DNA from: Tetrahymena thermophila SB210
Lineage: Eukaryota > Ciliophora > Oligohymenophorea > Hymenostomatida > Tetrahymenidae
Length of the DNA: 64,000 nucleotides
Direction of reading: 5' to 3'
Assembly: GCF_000189635.1 (NCBI RefSeq)
Contig: NW_002476251.1
Span: forward strand, 186,001 to 250,000
The notes beneath the pieces were generated by a model. That model was not told where the DNA came from. It ran no database searches and was given only the letters and a program-made list of their open reading frames with translations. Of the stretch, positions 24,910-42,576 are shown piece after piece (position 1 is the first letter of the stretch; each line of letters starts with the position of its first letter). Position numbers and translations under genes: made by a program.

Positions 24910-27900
24910 ATGATTAGCGATTAGGATGAAAAGTCAAGTAGTCATTCTGAAAAAGATCTTGCGCCATCTTAGTAGCTCAGGTTATCAATAAAAACAATAG
25001 AGAAAAAAAATGATAGTAGAAGTAATATAAGCAAGGAGAGAAAAAAAGTAGAATCAATTTAAAATAGCTGCTAAAATATTTTTGATGATCTTGAACATTA
25101 CTAAGGGGAACTTCTCATTGAAGTAAAGCTTGAAATATTACACTGATTTATCTACATTTTTAAGATTGACTTATATATTAGTAGTAATGTATAGTGAAGA
25201 TAATTTTTTAATAAAATAAAGGAAGTAATCAAATTACTAAAGATAAATAGCAAATTTAGAACTTATAAAGATTCAAGGATTATTACGAAATATGTTTCCA
25301 ATTTGTCTTTTTTTAAAAATCATTTTGGAAAAAATCATGAAGCCATGATTTTGCAATGTGCACAGTTTTTTAAATACTAATTCTGTAGTGCTGAAGATAA
25401 AGTCTTTGAATAAGGTAATTTGCAAATTAAAAAAGATTTAAATATTTAAGAAAAGCTACAGATAGGTACTCTTAGATTGATATATTAATTATTAAACTAT
25501 TTTAGGCGAAACTGGTGATAAATTCTATGTTATTTTGAGAGGAAAAGTGAGTATTCATGTTGATTTTAAAAGATAAGATACAAATAATGAATAACAAAAT
25601 TAGAGAGGAGGTGGAAATGATGATGTTCTTATTGAAAAAGTTCATATACGTGATTTGAATGAAGGTAAATAAATATCAATAGTTTAGTTAGATACTAAAA
25701 TTAATTAATCCTTATTATGAAAAATAGGAGAATCCTTTGGTGAGCTTGCACTAATTGATAAAAAGCCAAGAAGTGCTACAGTAACATGCATTACTGATTG
25801 CCACTTTATAACTTTCGACAAGATTTCTTTTGATAAGATTATCAGTATAATTCATATATAAACTTAAATATACTTTTTATCTCATAATTAATTTAAGAAA
25901 ATTAATAGATAAAATAATTTAAAGAAGAGTTGCTTAGATTAAAGAAAAATTACTTATTCTCAAGGTTTTCTGGGAATTCTCTAAAAAATCTGTATTTACT
26001 GTTTTAAATTATTCCTTTTAAGAAAGGGGATGTAATTGTAAAAGAAGGTGAAAAAAGTGATAAAATTTATGTTGTAAGAGAAGGAGAGTTTAAAGTATTA
26101 AATATTTTATTGATTTTTTAAATAGAATTTAAATTATATTACTGCTAATAACTAAACTTAACGATAATTGAATTTAAATAGTTGAATAAAATTTATTATA
26201 GTTTAAGATAAATAAACAAATTATTTAAAAAATATTTTTTTGTTTGTTTTAGGTATCAAGGACAGCGTATATAAAAATTGAGGCAGATGCAACAAGCTAA
26301 TTGAATGTAAATCAAAAAAAAAAGGAATCAATAGTTGTTGATGTAATAGTTATATTAATTGATTTGTTTATTTAGCTTATTATTTAAATTTTAAATAGCT
26401 AGGCATTCTTGGACCTAACTAATCTTTTGGTGAAGAAGAGTTTTTCACTTAAGAAAAAAGAAAAGTAAATGTAGTTTGCTTATCTAGAACGGGCGAAGTA
26501 AAATATATTTACAAGAGTTTATGATTGTTATAAGAATGTTTGAAATAAAAGCTGATGATTCTTAATAGAAGAGAGTTCTTTAAGAAGATGGGATATGATG
26601 AGAAATAAATTAAATTTATGGAATAGCTTGCATAATAAAAAAATCTATTTAGAGAAACTCAATTTGAGAAATTAATATCAACATTCAGTTAAATGAAGCA
26701 GCAAATATGTGAAAATAAATAAGGATAATATTTAGACCAACAACTTTCATCAATTGAGCAAGAATAGCTTCTCTAAAAAGAGTTGATAGATTCCAAAGCT
26801 TAAACTGATGTTCCCAACGAAAACATTTAGCCTCAACAGAAATCCAAAAGAAATCAAATTTTTTTTAAGAAACCTCTTCTACCTTAGGAAGATAAAATCA
26901 AAGAAAAGCAAAATAATATCGTCAAATATCATTTTATAAGAAAAAAAGTAATTTCTACTCAAAAAAATCCAAATGAGCAAGAGGATCTACAAAGTTTGCA
27001 TAATTCTTTCTACCAGAATTCAAGTTTATTTTAAAGTAAAATACCATCCCTCTTAAAAATAAATCTTTTGCCCTCTAAAAGATTTTCTCTTATTTATAAA
27101 ATAAAAATGAAATAAATTTTTAGAATTTTGAAGAAAAATAAAAAGTTAGTGTGGATAAATATTTAATTACTGAATTCAAATAATTTCATTTGCAATATTT
27201 TATCATTTTTTATTTGAATTTATAAATAAGGAATTTTCTTCAAAAAAAATCATGAAAATCAATACTTTAATCAAAAATAAAAAATTTTACTTTTATTAAA
27301 AAAAATGTTATTTTGTTAAAAATATTTTGATTTTTTAATTAGGTTCTTAAAATGATAACAAAAGATTTAAATTAGAAACAATTTCATCAAAGCAAAATTA
27401 AAAGGGAGAAGGATAGAATACAAAATTTGATGAAGCATCTTCTATTAGGTAAAGAATTCATAATTTTAAAGGTTTGTAAATTGTTTTATAGTTAAACAAG
27501 ATAATAAAAATTATTTGGCCAAGAAAGCAGAGTATCTACACCAGATAAATAAATACAACAATATTTAAAGAAAATGAGTGTTATGTCTGTTTCATTAGAT
27601 TTAGGAAGAATATCTAAACAACCGTTTTCAGAATTATAATCTCGTAATTTAGATTTTAAGTTCTCTATAATAATTAACAATATTTAAAACAAAGCAATCA
27701 TACTTGGTTCACCAAAATAAGTTAATTCAAGGATATCTTAGTTCAATGATTTAAATTTAAGTTAATGCTCACAAGACTCTTTGGTTTATGATAAAAAAAT
27801 ATAATAGCAAGAGGAAACGAAAATAAATTTAAATTCTAATATTCACTCTTTAAATGATAGTGCCATGATAAATAAAGCCTAAGAATATAAAATTAGTAAA

Positions 27901-29031
27901 AAGTAGAATTATGAAAAAATGAAAATGCTGATTGATTAAGAAATATTACATCATTCTTTTTTTTTGAATAAAAAAAAGTATAAAACAGCAGAAAACTAAT
28001 TTTTTAAAAATCTTGACGAAAAGCTTCAATCTTCAAACAAAAATATGCAAAGATACTTCAATACAAGATAAAAACCTTCAGTATAAATTAAAGAAATATT
28101 TACTTAGAAAGAAAGCCGATCTCCAGAACGTAAAAAAATTGAATTAAACTTAGATTCTTCACCAAAACAAAATATATCATCAAATTATGAATAGAATTCT
28201 CCAATTAAAAACTGTAAAAATTAAAAAAAATTTTCAGATTAAAATCTCTTTTTTTTTTATTAATTAGAATAATATGTGCATTACTCTTTGTTGAATTATT
28301 CTGCAGCATAAGATTCTGATAGTGTTTTAGATATTAGCAAAAATACAAATATCAACAATTAATATTTTAATAAAAAAACATAAAATTCATTGCTCCTTTC
28401 GCAAATAGTTACACCATTTATTGATAAAAAAAAGTGTTCCCAATATTATGAATCTGAATATGGAAATTACTAAAATAATGTTTAATAAAAAAAGAGAGTT
28501 AATTCTATGCAACTAAAAAAATTAAATTCATTTGAAAATAATACAAACACATTAGATAAAAGCAATATTAAATTTGAATAAAGCATTTACTACTAAACAG
28601 ATACATTTACTAAGAAAAAAAACAAAAGTTCTTTCCTAATTAAGACAGATGCAAATTAAAATATCTAAAAAACTGAATAATCTACTTAAAAAACAAATTA
28701 ATTAAGCTCAACCTAGTATAATAAGTTTTTAGAAAATAAACTGAAATAATTATAAACTCCTTCGCCTAAATTAAATAAGAATTTTTTAAGCTAAATCTAA
28801 AGCCCAAATTTAATTACAAAAAAAGAATAAATTCTTAATAATAACTCTGAAAAATTACCTTTGAAATATTTCTCTTCTAAACTAAAAGATATTAACGAGG
28901 CAATTTAATAGAAAGGAAGATTTTTTAGCAGCAGCATATCTCAAAATAAATTAACTCCTTAGATCCATTTTAAATCTAAAAAAGTATTAAATTTAAGTGT
29001 TTAAGGACTGTAACAAATTAAAATGAATTGA
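24910..29031 (+). CDS. Second protein with two cyclic-nucleotide-binding folds and long tail
   Basis: ATG at 24910 and TGA at 29029-29031. Introns at 25123-25221, 25415-25505, 25665-25727, 25845-25924, 26095-26252, 26343-26398, 26498-26551, about 27145-27364 and 27449-27491 give 1086 codons. CNBD 1 is canonical: GETGDKFYVILRGKV, then GESFGELALIDKKPRSATV, which has the Glu and Arg that bind the cyclic phosphate and ribose. CNBD 2 (KIYVVREGEF, then LGPNQSFGEEEFF) has a degenerate cassette. There are no membrane helices and no kinase domain. The ~550-residue tail is Asn/Ser/Lys-rich. Order of domains and length (1085) match the gene at 17041-20734, in opposite orientation. The junction near 27145-27364 is the weakest, because donor and acceptor were chosen to keep the frame. 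Confidence 0.83.
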
Positions 29032-29681
29032 TTTATCTTCAATAAATTACAAATTTTTTAAAGTAATTTTTAAAAATTATATTTCTATATTTAAGTCATA
29101 TATATATATTACTTGTTTAATAAAAATATTGTAGTTAATATTTATATAGAATCAACTTTCTTTACTTAAAGCAAATTAACTCTTAAAGTAAAAGCATTGT
29201 ATTAAATTAATTATTCTTTTTTTTCAAATAAATTATTTGGCTAAAAATTGCACTTTTGTATGAAATATATAAAATTTTTCACAATAATGTTTTTGGTAGT
29301 TAAATATTAAAATATTTCATAAAAATATTTGTTGGTTATTTTAATAAAATTAAATTAATTTAATTAAACTAAAATAGAAAAATCAAAAATTAAATATTAT
29401 TTGTTAAGATTTTATATAATTTTTAAATTTTGTTTAAAGGTATTTATTTATAAAGCTTATTATTATTGTCACTGAATTTTTAAATCAGCTAGCTAATTAA
29501 ATTTGATTTTGAAAAAAGCTATACTTTCTGTTAAATTCATATATAATTTATTAACTTATTAGGAAGCTCTTTTAAAAGATATTCAATTTAAAAAAAATTT
29601 GAAAATTTTGGCAGAAATAGTAAACATTATTATTAATTGATAATTAATTTCTGGCATTATTTATTCATTTTCAATACTTAA
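29032..29681. other. AT-rich spacer between tandem genes
   Basis: 650 bp of AT-rich sequence with no recognisable element. It presumably contains the 3' UTR of the CNBD gene and the promoter of the next gene. Confidence 0.5.
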
Positions 29682-31827
29682 ATGAGCGCAAAAAAAAATT
29701 GCTAACTTAATTGTTGTATGGAATGCACTCCAACTTTATTGAATTTACACGAATAAAATTTAAAGCTTCAATAAAAGTATTAATAAATGGTAATTTCTTT
29801 AATTATTATTTTCTAATTATGAATTAAAATGTTATTAGAAATTAGAATTAATCTAAGCAAATTTGAATAAATAAGAAACTTCGTCGAGCACTCAAATATT
29901 TACAACAATAAAAAAAGATAAGAACAAATGGGCAAGACCTTGCTTCAATAAACATTAAATGGGAGTAACTTAAAATGAAAGTAGAAGTTGCAACTCAACA
30001 AAAGATTCTTCGCTTTATAATTAAGTATCAATATTAAATAAATAGTTTGCTGCTTATGGCTTTTGCTATTAAAAAAGCCTATCTATTGAAGGGAAAAAAG
30101 ATACCTCTAAGATTTACATGAATGAAAAATTCGATTAAAATCTTGAAGATTAAAATAAAAATAATAATAATTTTTAATTATAAAATGACTCTCATTAATA
30201 TTGCCTTACAAAGAGTAATAAAAAAATATTTTTAGATTAAAAAAACGAATTTAATAATGTTTCTGCTATTGATTTTGATATTTTAAAATAAGAAATGAGT
30301 TAAATTAATTCTGACTCAAATTAGCATGAATGCATGTAATCTCGTTCAGGTTAAAAATAGAGTTAAAATAAAAATTCATCATGGGAAGCATTTTTTGGCC
30401 TTAAAAACACTAAAAAAAGCACTCCTCCTTAAGTTAAATAGACCTACCGCTCAATTAGTTTAATATAAAAATCAGGGAAATCTGTAGATGATTGCTTTGA
30501 AAATTACAAAGCAATGTCAGATAAAGAAGCAAATTATGTTTAACTTTAAAATCTTTAAAACATAAATGAAAATGTAAATAAAAATTAAGTTAACACAGCA
30601 GCCAATAAATTTTAATTAGATAATATCTTACATTAAAATTAGCTATAGCAAAATGGGTATAATGATTTAAATTAATCATAACATTTTTAAGGTTAAATAA
30701 GAATGAATTTGTTAGATGAATAAAAACTAAAAAATAAAAAATAAGGCTAATAAAGATCCTAAACCCCAAGAATAAATTAAACAAATTTTATGATAGATTA
30801 AGATTTAAATTGGCAAAAACAATAAGTTAATATATCATAAATAAATTACACACAAAACTCTTAAGATTTATCTTACAGATAACCTTTAAGCAATAATAAC
30901 AGAATCAAATCGTTTATTGAAGAAGAAAATTAATCTACTAAAAGTCCATACACTCCTTAATAAATTAAGCTAAATAAATCTATAAGAAATAATGAAAAGT
31001 GTTACAATTAATACAGTCAGTCTCCAGTAGCTTTAGCTGATTTAACAAATGAAAATAGGCTAAATGTAACTTAGAGAAGTTCTTTACATCCTTTTCCAAT
31101 ACATACAACTCCTATATTAAATAATCTTATATCGAGCAATAAAAAATAATACTATTTTGATAACTCTGTAGAAACTTAAACATAGAGAAATTTTTAATTT
31201 TAAGAACTTGAAAATATAAACCCGAATTATTAAAATGTAAGCCCTTTCTTAACTAAAAATGAAGAAAAATAGAACCAAATAAAAATGCCTTCAAATAAAT
31301 CTGGACAAATATATAAAAATCAGGAATTTAGAGGGGAAACAAGTAGCAATGGATATGCATTCTCATAAAAGTTGTAGCAGTCAAGGAATAGTAGCCTTTA
31401 AACTCAAGAATTTAGAGAATGCAAATAAATATTATTCAATAAATATAATTTACAAGACATTCAATAAATTAATAATGATTCCTATCTTCTTCAATCTGAT
31501 AAAAACAATGACTAAACTGGATTTTTCAATGAAGAGATATTCAAAAATATTGGTCAATAAAGCGAAGCAAGGAGTGAAGTTATATCTCAAAATAAACTTT
31601 CAGATTAGTAAGCATTTTCAGTTTTATCAAATTGCAAGTCAATAAATTCTTCTTAAATTTCCTCTAATTCTTCATCTAGTCACACAATTTGGTATAAAAT
31701 GGTATCAAGAGTGGGAGAAAGATATCTGTCTACAGTAAATGCTTTAATTTTCAAATTATTTGTTTTAAAAAATTTTTAATTTTAAAGTTTGATGGATAAA
31801 CAGAATTTATTATAGGGAGATAAATGA
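29682..31827 (+). CDS. Asn/Gln/Ser-rich orphan protein
   Basis: ATG at 29682, TGA at 31825-31827 and one intron (29790-29838, GTAATT..TTATTAG), giving 698 residues. The N-terminus has a cluster of cysteines (MSAKKNCQLNCCMECTPTLL) and a short coiled coil (LHEQNLKLQQKYQQ). The rest is low complexity, rich in Asn, Gln, Ser and Lys, with islands such as SSWEAFFGLKNTKKSTPPQ and SHTIWYKMVSRVGERYLS. I do not recognise a family. The 3' end is uncertain. A downstream stretch (about 31916-32179) also reads well in frame (VRGGITLHKNLQNAFNTKF), and could be a terminal exon if a donor near 31791 is used. A standard-code frame at 31349-31645 is a shadow. Confidence 0.65.
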
Positions 31828-32709
31828 CTAAAAAATTTTAACAATTAGGTAATTTATTAATCTAAAATCAATTTATAAAAATATTTAATTCTTATTAAAA
31901 TAATTCTTAGAAGATGGAAAGGTAAGAGGTGGCATAACTTTACACAAAAACTTATAAAATGCTTTTAATACTAAATTTCCATTAAATAGCATACTTATTT
32001 AGTACCCTAAAGCTATTCTAAAGTTTTCAACAAATGGCTAAAGGATAAAGTAAATTTCTTAAATTCAATAACTATTTTAAATAAATAAACTGCTTTATTA
32101 TAAAAAAAGAATTAAAGAAGATTGTTACGTTTTCTAATAAGTTACTCCTATTGAAGCAATCAACTTAGCTAATGAATGAATATTAAAATGATAAGCATTT
32201 AAATGTTTATTCAATAGATTATTCCTTTAAAATTAACTTAAACTTAGATAAAATTTTTATTTTCTGTTAAGTAAATTAAAAAATAAATAAACGAATTTAA
32301 TCCTTTCAAATAAACGTGTCTTTTAGTTTTAAGATTTAATCTAGTTAAAAAATTATATATTTAAATATTCGATTTTTGTTGTTATTTTTGATGTCACTGC
32401 TTATTTATTTCAAAATAAATTTCTTCTTTTTAATTGCATTTGTCAAATTATTTAAATATAGAGTAGATAGATGTCTTTATATTGATAAATCAGAATTATT
32501 TTTATTAAGAAATATTAAGTAACAATATTGTATAATTTGCATTAAAGAAAATTTTAGTAAAATAAGACTATTTAAACATAAAAACTAATTTTAGAGTTAA
32601 AAATTCATAGCACTAGGAAAGTAGATTTACAGGAAGATTTTAGAGGAAGTATAATTAGAGAGATTTTAAAATATCAAAACAAATAATAATTTATTTTGAG
32701 CTTAAGAAA
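31828..32709. other. Spacer with a possible terminal exon
   Basis: About 31916-32179 is open on the + strand with a protein-like composition (GGITLHKNLQ, FPLNSILIQYPKAI) and ends at TGA 32177-32179. It may be the last exon of the preceding gene. The remaining 530 bp look non-coding. Confidence 0.35.
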
Positions 32710-35438
32710 ATGCACAGTTCGATATACTTAACTGTTTTGGTTGTGTTATCTTTGATCTTGCCAGATTTTATTAATTTGGTTACATCAAACTTTTCAATTA
32801 TTGATGCAGAGCTTAAATATTACAGGAACATGGGCGATGAATTATAAAAATACAAAGAATCGCTTGTAGAAAGTTTAAAGGCAAAATATGAGTTGTACTA
32901 CAATCCTAGAAATAATGCAAGTTAATCATCAACTAACTGCTAAGATTTAGATAGCAATTTAGCTAACAAAAACATTTATGACGAAATATTTCAAGAAACT
33001 TAAAAGCAATAAAATGATAGTATGATTAGAGCATAAGGCAGTGATGAGGCTCTTTTTGAAAAATTTATTAACTAGAAAGTATCAGACTTATCGAAGAGAT
33101 TTGTATCAAAGACAACAAAAAATGAAATCATTTTAGATTAATATAATGATAAAGTTTATTTAGTTTCTATCGATAACAAGTTCCTCTTCACAGATGATTA
33201 ATCCTACTCATGTAATTAATATATTAGCATATAAATTTTAAAGAGTAAAAAAACTAATTTCTTACTTTGAGAAAAATTTAAAGCCAAATTCTTCTCCAAA
33301 AAAAAAAAGAAATCATTCAAATTTAGTAATTTAAAGAAAATATACAATTTGCATAAAACTATGATAGAAAAACATATATTTGTTTTAAAGTTGATGAAGG
33401 AGAAATATATTTTAAAATTACTTACTTACTTACTTAGGAATTCATATTAAGCAAGGAGAAACTGAGTAAAAAATATTGAAAATTAATTTCTTTTATAAAT
33501 AGTTGTTAGTATTATGGAAATGTAAGATGAGAAGTTGTTTGGGAATATTAGCTATGAAAGAAATTCTGATATTTAATGGCGCTTATGCACTCTTCATAAG
33601 ATAAATGGAGTTATCAAGGATATTCAATTTGATACTTAGAAACAAAATTTTTTAATTAACTACATAGATACATAGAATCAATCTTTTATTCGTGTTTATA
33701 ACTCAACTTCTTTCTGCCAAAAATAAAAGAATTAGTTTTCTAGTTTTTATAAAAATGACAATAAAATGAATGATCAATCATCAGAACAGCAAGAAAGCGT
33801 CTAAACACAAATGAAATTTTATTAATAAAAACACAATTTCAGAATTGAAGACATATTTAAGCTAACAAAAGAAACAAAGTATGACTAAAAAAATTATTTG
33901 GAAATTCCCATGAACTATACATAAATTTTAAGAATGACATATTATAAAAATTTAATTATATACTCTTCTTTGGCTGATCGCTCTCTTATGAAGACAATAA
34001 AAATTTCAAAGTAATTAATTTACTCGCTATACTAAAACTACTAATTGAATAAAGTTATAATACAATTTTATATATTAAAGCAATTAGGATGAAGCCTAAT
34101 TACAAAAAATTAATCTTCCTAATTTTTCTTATATTGACAAAGACTATGTGCAGGTACTCAGCATATAGGTAGTAGATATTTTAGAAGAAAAGGGAGGCTT
34201 TACATAAAAATTTATAGCAATAGTCCTGAAGTAACGATTATTAAAATTATATTAAAACATGAAATTTATTTTAATTAATAAAAATTAAGAGGAAACAGCG
34301 AAGATGTATTTATTGAATGTGAACTATATAAAACAAAATTTGATTAAAATAGAGAAGAAATACCTAAAATTGATAACACTAGGTTCTTTTTCAATAGAGA
34401 AGAAGCTCAAACACTTTTTAGCAAAAATGTTTCTCAATATGTAATTAAATTAAAATAATTAATATAAAACTGATTTTAATAAACATATCAAGATGAGAAA
34501 CATAGACATCTTTGAAAATAATTTATTTCCTCATGTGCACACAGCATACAGTAAGATGAGAAACAAATTTGTTGTTAATATATTAGACTAGTTTTTAATA
34601 CTGGTTGATTTTTCGTAAGCTATTAAAATTTTGCAATAATAAACTAATATTTTTATATAAATATTCAGCATTCCTTCGATGATAGGAATAATTGATATTG
34701 AACCTACAAACTATTCTAAACTAATTAAAGAAGGTTTCAAAATTAAAAAAATGCACTTCTCAGAGAATGGAAATTTCTTATGCATCGTAAAATATAAAAA
34801 TATAATTATATTTTATTTGAAGTATATAAAAAAATTAAAAGCTAACTCAGGATTAAGAATAACACAATTAAATTTTTTTACTAGAAATGAGTAAAATAAA
34901 TAGTATCAATAAATTCTAATAAACTGGTAATATTTTTAATATTTCTTTCTCGATAAATTGAGAACTTATTAAAAGCCAAACTAAATTGAATACTTTACTT
35001 AAAGAAAATGAATAAAGTAGAAATGATATTTACAAAGCTATTTTTATTAAAAGCTTTTATTAGATTTATTTTAAATATAAATTTTATTAGAAATGTTTTA
35101 GATTAAAGAAGTAAGAGACAGAATTAAAAATCATATTATCAAAGACTTTAGTGCATATGAAGGTGATGAAAATGCCTAATAATTGTAAAATATTTATTTA
35201 AACAAGCGATAAGCAATATTATATTAATAATTAAAGAAATTCAGTACTATTATTAGAAGGAGGTGAAATCTTGAACATGAGTTTATGCACAAATTGCACA
35301 AACAAATTTAAAAAAAGTGTTGTGAAGGAATTAGTTGATATATTTTCTACTCTTCTAATTTCAATAGGATTCATAATCCTTTTCATTTGTGCAAAGTAGC
35401 TTATGGCGAATATTGAAGAAGAATAAGATGATTACTGA
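32710..35438 (+). CDS. Predicted type I membrane protein, ciliate orphan
   Basis: ATG at 32710 and TGA at 35436-35438. The N-terminus is a signal peptide (IYLTVLVVLSLILPDF) and the C-terminus has one transmembrane helix, STLLISIGFIILFICAK, followed by a short acidic tail ending EEEQDDY. That makes it an exported receptor-like or ER/Golgi protein. The ectodomain (~600 residues) is built of alternating hydrophobic strands, e.g. KTYICFKVDEGEIYFK, WRLCTLHKINGVIKDIQF and NFLICIVKYKNIIIFY-type segments; a beta-propeller is possible but unproven. Introns with good GTAA..AG ends occur at about 33245-33337, 33469-33499, 34059-34088, 34231-34290, 34441-34493 and 35189-35243. The junctions between 34930 and 35100 are unresolved. 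The family is unknown. Confidence 0.65.
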
Positions 35439-36849
35439 TATGCTTAACCAAATTAAATAATTAAGAACTATTTAAGCTAAGATCAAAAAAATTATATTTT
35501 AAATAAAGAAAATTCCATTTTAAATTACTAAATTTAATTAATTATAAAAAATTATTTTAATTTATTATTTGTATTAATTTTAAATTAAAAATATATATTT
35601 AAATATATAAATTGTACTAATTCATTTTATTGTTAGACAAATGGTTTTTATATCAGTATATTCTATACTTTTAGCTCTATCAATAATTAAAATTCTAAGT
35701 AATTTTACAAAATACAAAAAATATTTTGTCTAATTTTTTTTAAAATTAAAAATTCTTTACAGTTTTAGTAAATATTTTTTGATAAATTAATCATTTATAT
35801 TTTTTAATTAAAAAAAGTTTAAGAAATTAAAAATTTTAGATAAATTTAAGATTAAAACTTTGACTTTCCTCTGCATTAACATGCCAATTATTATTATTTT
35901 TTTTTCAAATAATATTAACTAGATCATAAAAATATTTATGATAAATAACCAAATAAATTAATATATGGAATTTTTGATTTTTTCAGGAATGATCTCTGTA
36001 AAATTATTTATTTGATTAGCATTAATTATTGATGCTTAGACTAATTAATGTTTGGTTTTATTTAAATTATAGTGCCAAATTGCTTTTTGTCAAATTCTTA
36101 TAACTTAAAACTACTTTTATAAATTAATAATAAAAAGTGTTAAAAAAATAAAAAATAAATTGATTTTTAAAATGATAAATTAAAAAAATTAAGGTTGCAA
36201 AGTGAAAATTTGAAATTTGAAAAATAAAAATGTTTATATAATTAATTTATTGTAAAATACACTTTTAAAGGAAATTCATAAAATTGTTGTTAATAATTAC
36301 TATCAATTATTATTCATTAATTATTATTTATTTATTTATTTATGCTATTTATACATTGATTGATAATTTTAATCTATACTTCTAATTATCATAACTTAAA
36401 AATAAACGTAAAAATGTACTATTTTTTTATAATTGAAGAAATTTTGGTCAACATAAAAAATCTGATTTTAATACCTTATGAAGCTTAAATATACTTTAAT
36501 GAGAAGGTTTCTAAATTAGAGTTTAATAATTACGATTTAATTTTTAGAAATTAGAAGTAAAAAATACGAGATTATGATGTATGGCTTATGTAAATTACTA
36601 GAAACCAAATAAAGTTTTAAGAAGGATAAACAACAAGATTTAAGAGAGTACTTGATGTTGTTTGTATGTATAACACAGTGAATTCAATTACTAATATTTA
36701 TTTTTTTCAAGAAAGAATAATTGCAAAATACAATAAAAACTAAGAGATAATTAAAAGAGCAAAATCACTATCAATAAGAAGGAAGCAATATATATTTACA
36801 AGAGTCTAAGTGATTCAAGAATAAATTAAAATATTTCAATCTTTATCAG
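35439..36849. other. Spacer with possible 5' leader exon
   Basis: Mostly AT-rich. From about 36480 to 36840 the base composition rises and a + strand stretch looks transcribed, ending in CTTTATCAG directly before the kinase ATG; that is a good 3' splice site. An upstream leader or a short coding exon of the kinase is possible, but I could not fix a start. Confidence 0.4.
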
Positions 36850-41539
<4,690 letters not shown>

Positions 41540-42576
41540 AAGATAAATTTTACTTAAAATATAAAATCCTCACTAAATAGTTATATAAATAAATAAATAA
41601 ATAAACTCTTTTCAATTCAAATTATATCTAATTATATAGACACAAAATAAATAAATAACAACAACAATAATAAATAAATATTAAAAATAAAAAACAAATC
41701 TTGATAATTTATTTAAAAATTCATCAAGTTAATTAAGGTAATAGCAGTAATAAACAAAAGGATCTTAAATTACATATTATGCAAACTCCTACCTATAAAC
41801 TTGTAATTATCTATTTTCCAACTAATTTATTTTATAATAAAAATAAAGTAAAATCTAAAAAGCAGACTCATAAAATTAAAATATCATAATACCTAATTAA
41901 AAGTAATCGATCAGTAAAATTAAGATTACTCCAAAAATATTCAGATAATAAATTACATTCAATTTAAATTTATTTATAATTAGTTAGTTAGTTGATAAGA
42001 CCCTCTTTCTAAATAGTTTTAAAATATTTTCTCTTCTATTCTTTTGCAAGAATTTAAAAATTAATGAATTATTTTGATCTGAAATTTAAAACTAAAAATT
42101 TATCTAAATTTGAGTTTTTTTAGTTTATATTTTGATAGATAAAATTTTTTCCTATTTCAAAAAACTCAAGCAAAATTTTCAATTTTTTTTTCATATAAAT
42201 TGCTTAATATTTAGTTTTGTATATGACAAATCAACACATTAAATGTAGAGATTTTTAAAATAAATAAATGATTCTTTAAATTTTTTTGGGTTAAATTTTA
42301 TTTGCTTTTAGTCTAATCATTCGAAAATTTACATAAATTTTAATTATCATTTTTTTTGAAGAATTTATGTAAATTTATTTTAATAATTTTTAGATTTTTT
42401 AAAGTATTTATCTTAAAGACTTAAAGAAAGCAATTATATTTATAAAAATAAAATTTTTAAATGAAAAGCCAAAAGAAAAAATTATTGATTTGAATAAAAT
42501 TAAATTTTTTTACATAAATTTTAAATAAAAACAAAATACTTTAATTTTTTAGAATAATTCATATTTTAATATAATA
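41540..42576. other. AT-rich spacer, convergent 3' ends
   Basis: One kilobase between two 3' ends with long A/T runs and short repeats (e.g. aataaataaataaa at about 41585). No gene or RNA was seen. Confidence 0.5.

Noticed and set aside
26522-26524. UGA as selenocysteine in the second CNBD protein
   Set aside because: A well-formed 54-nt intron removes it and restores the CNBD strand; no Cys homology or SECIS seen.
17041-29031. Cyclic-nucleotide-gated ion channels
   Set aside because: No transmembrane helices or pore loop in either CNBD gene.
31349-31645. 98-residue + frame
   Set aside because: Shadow in another frame of the Asn/Gln-rich gene, whose own frame is open across it.
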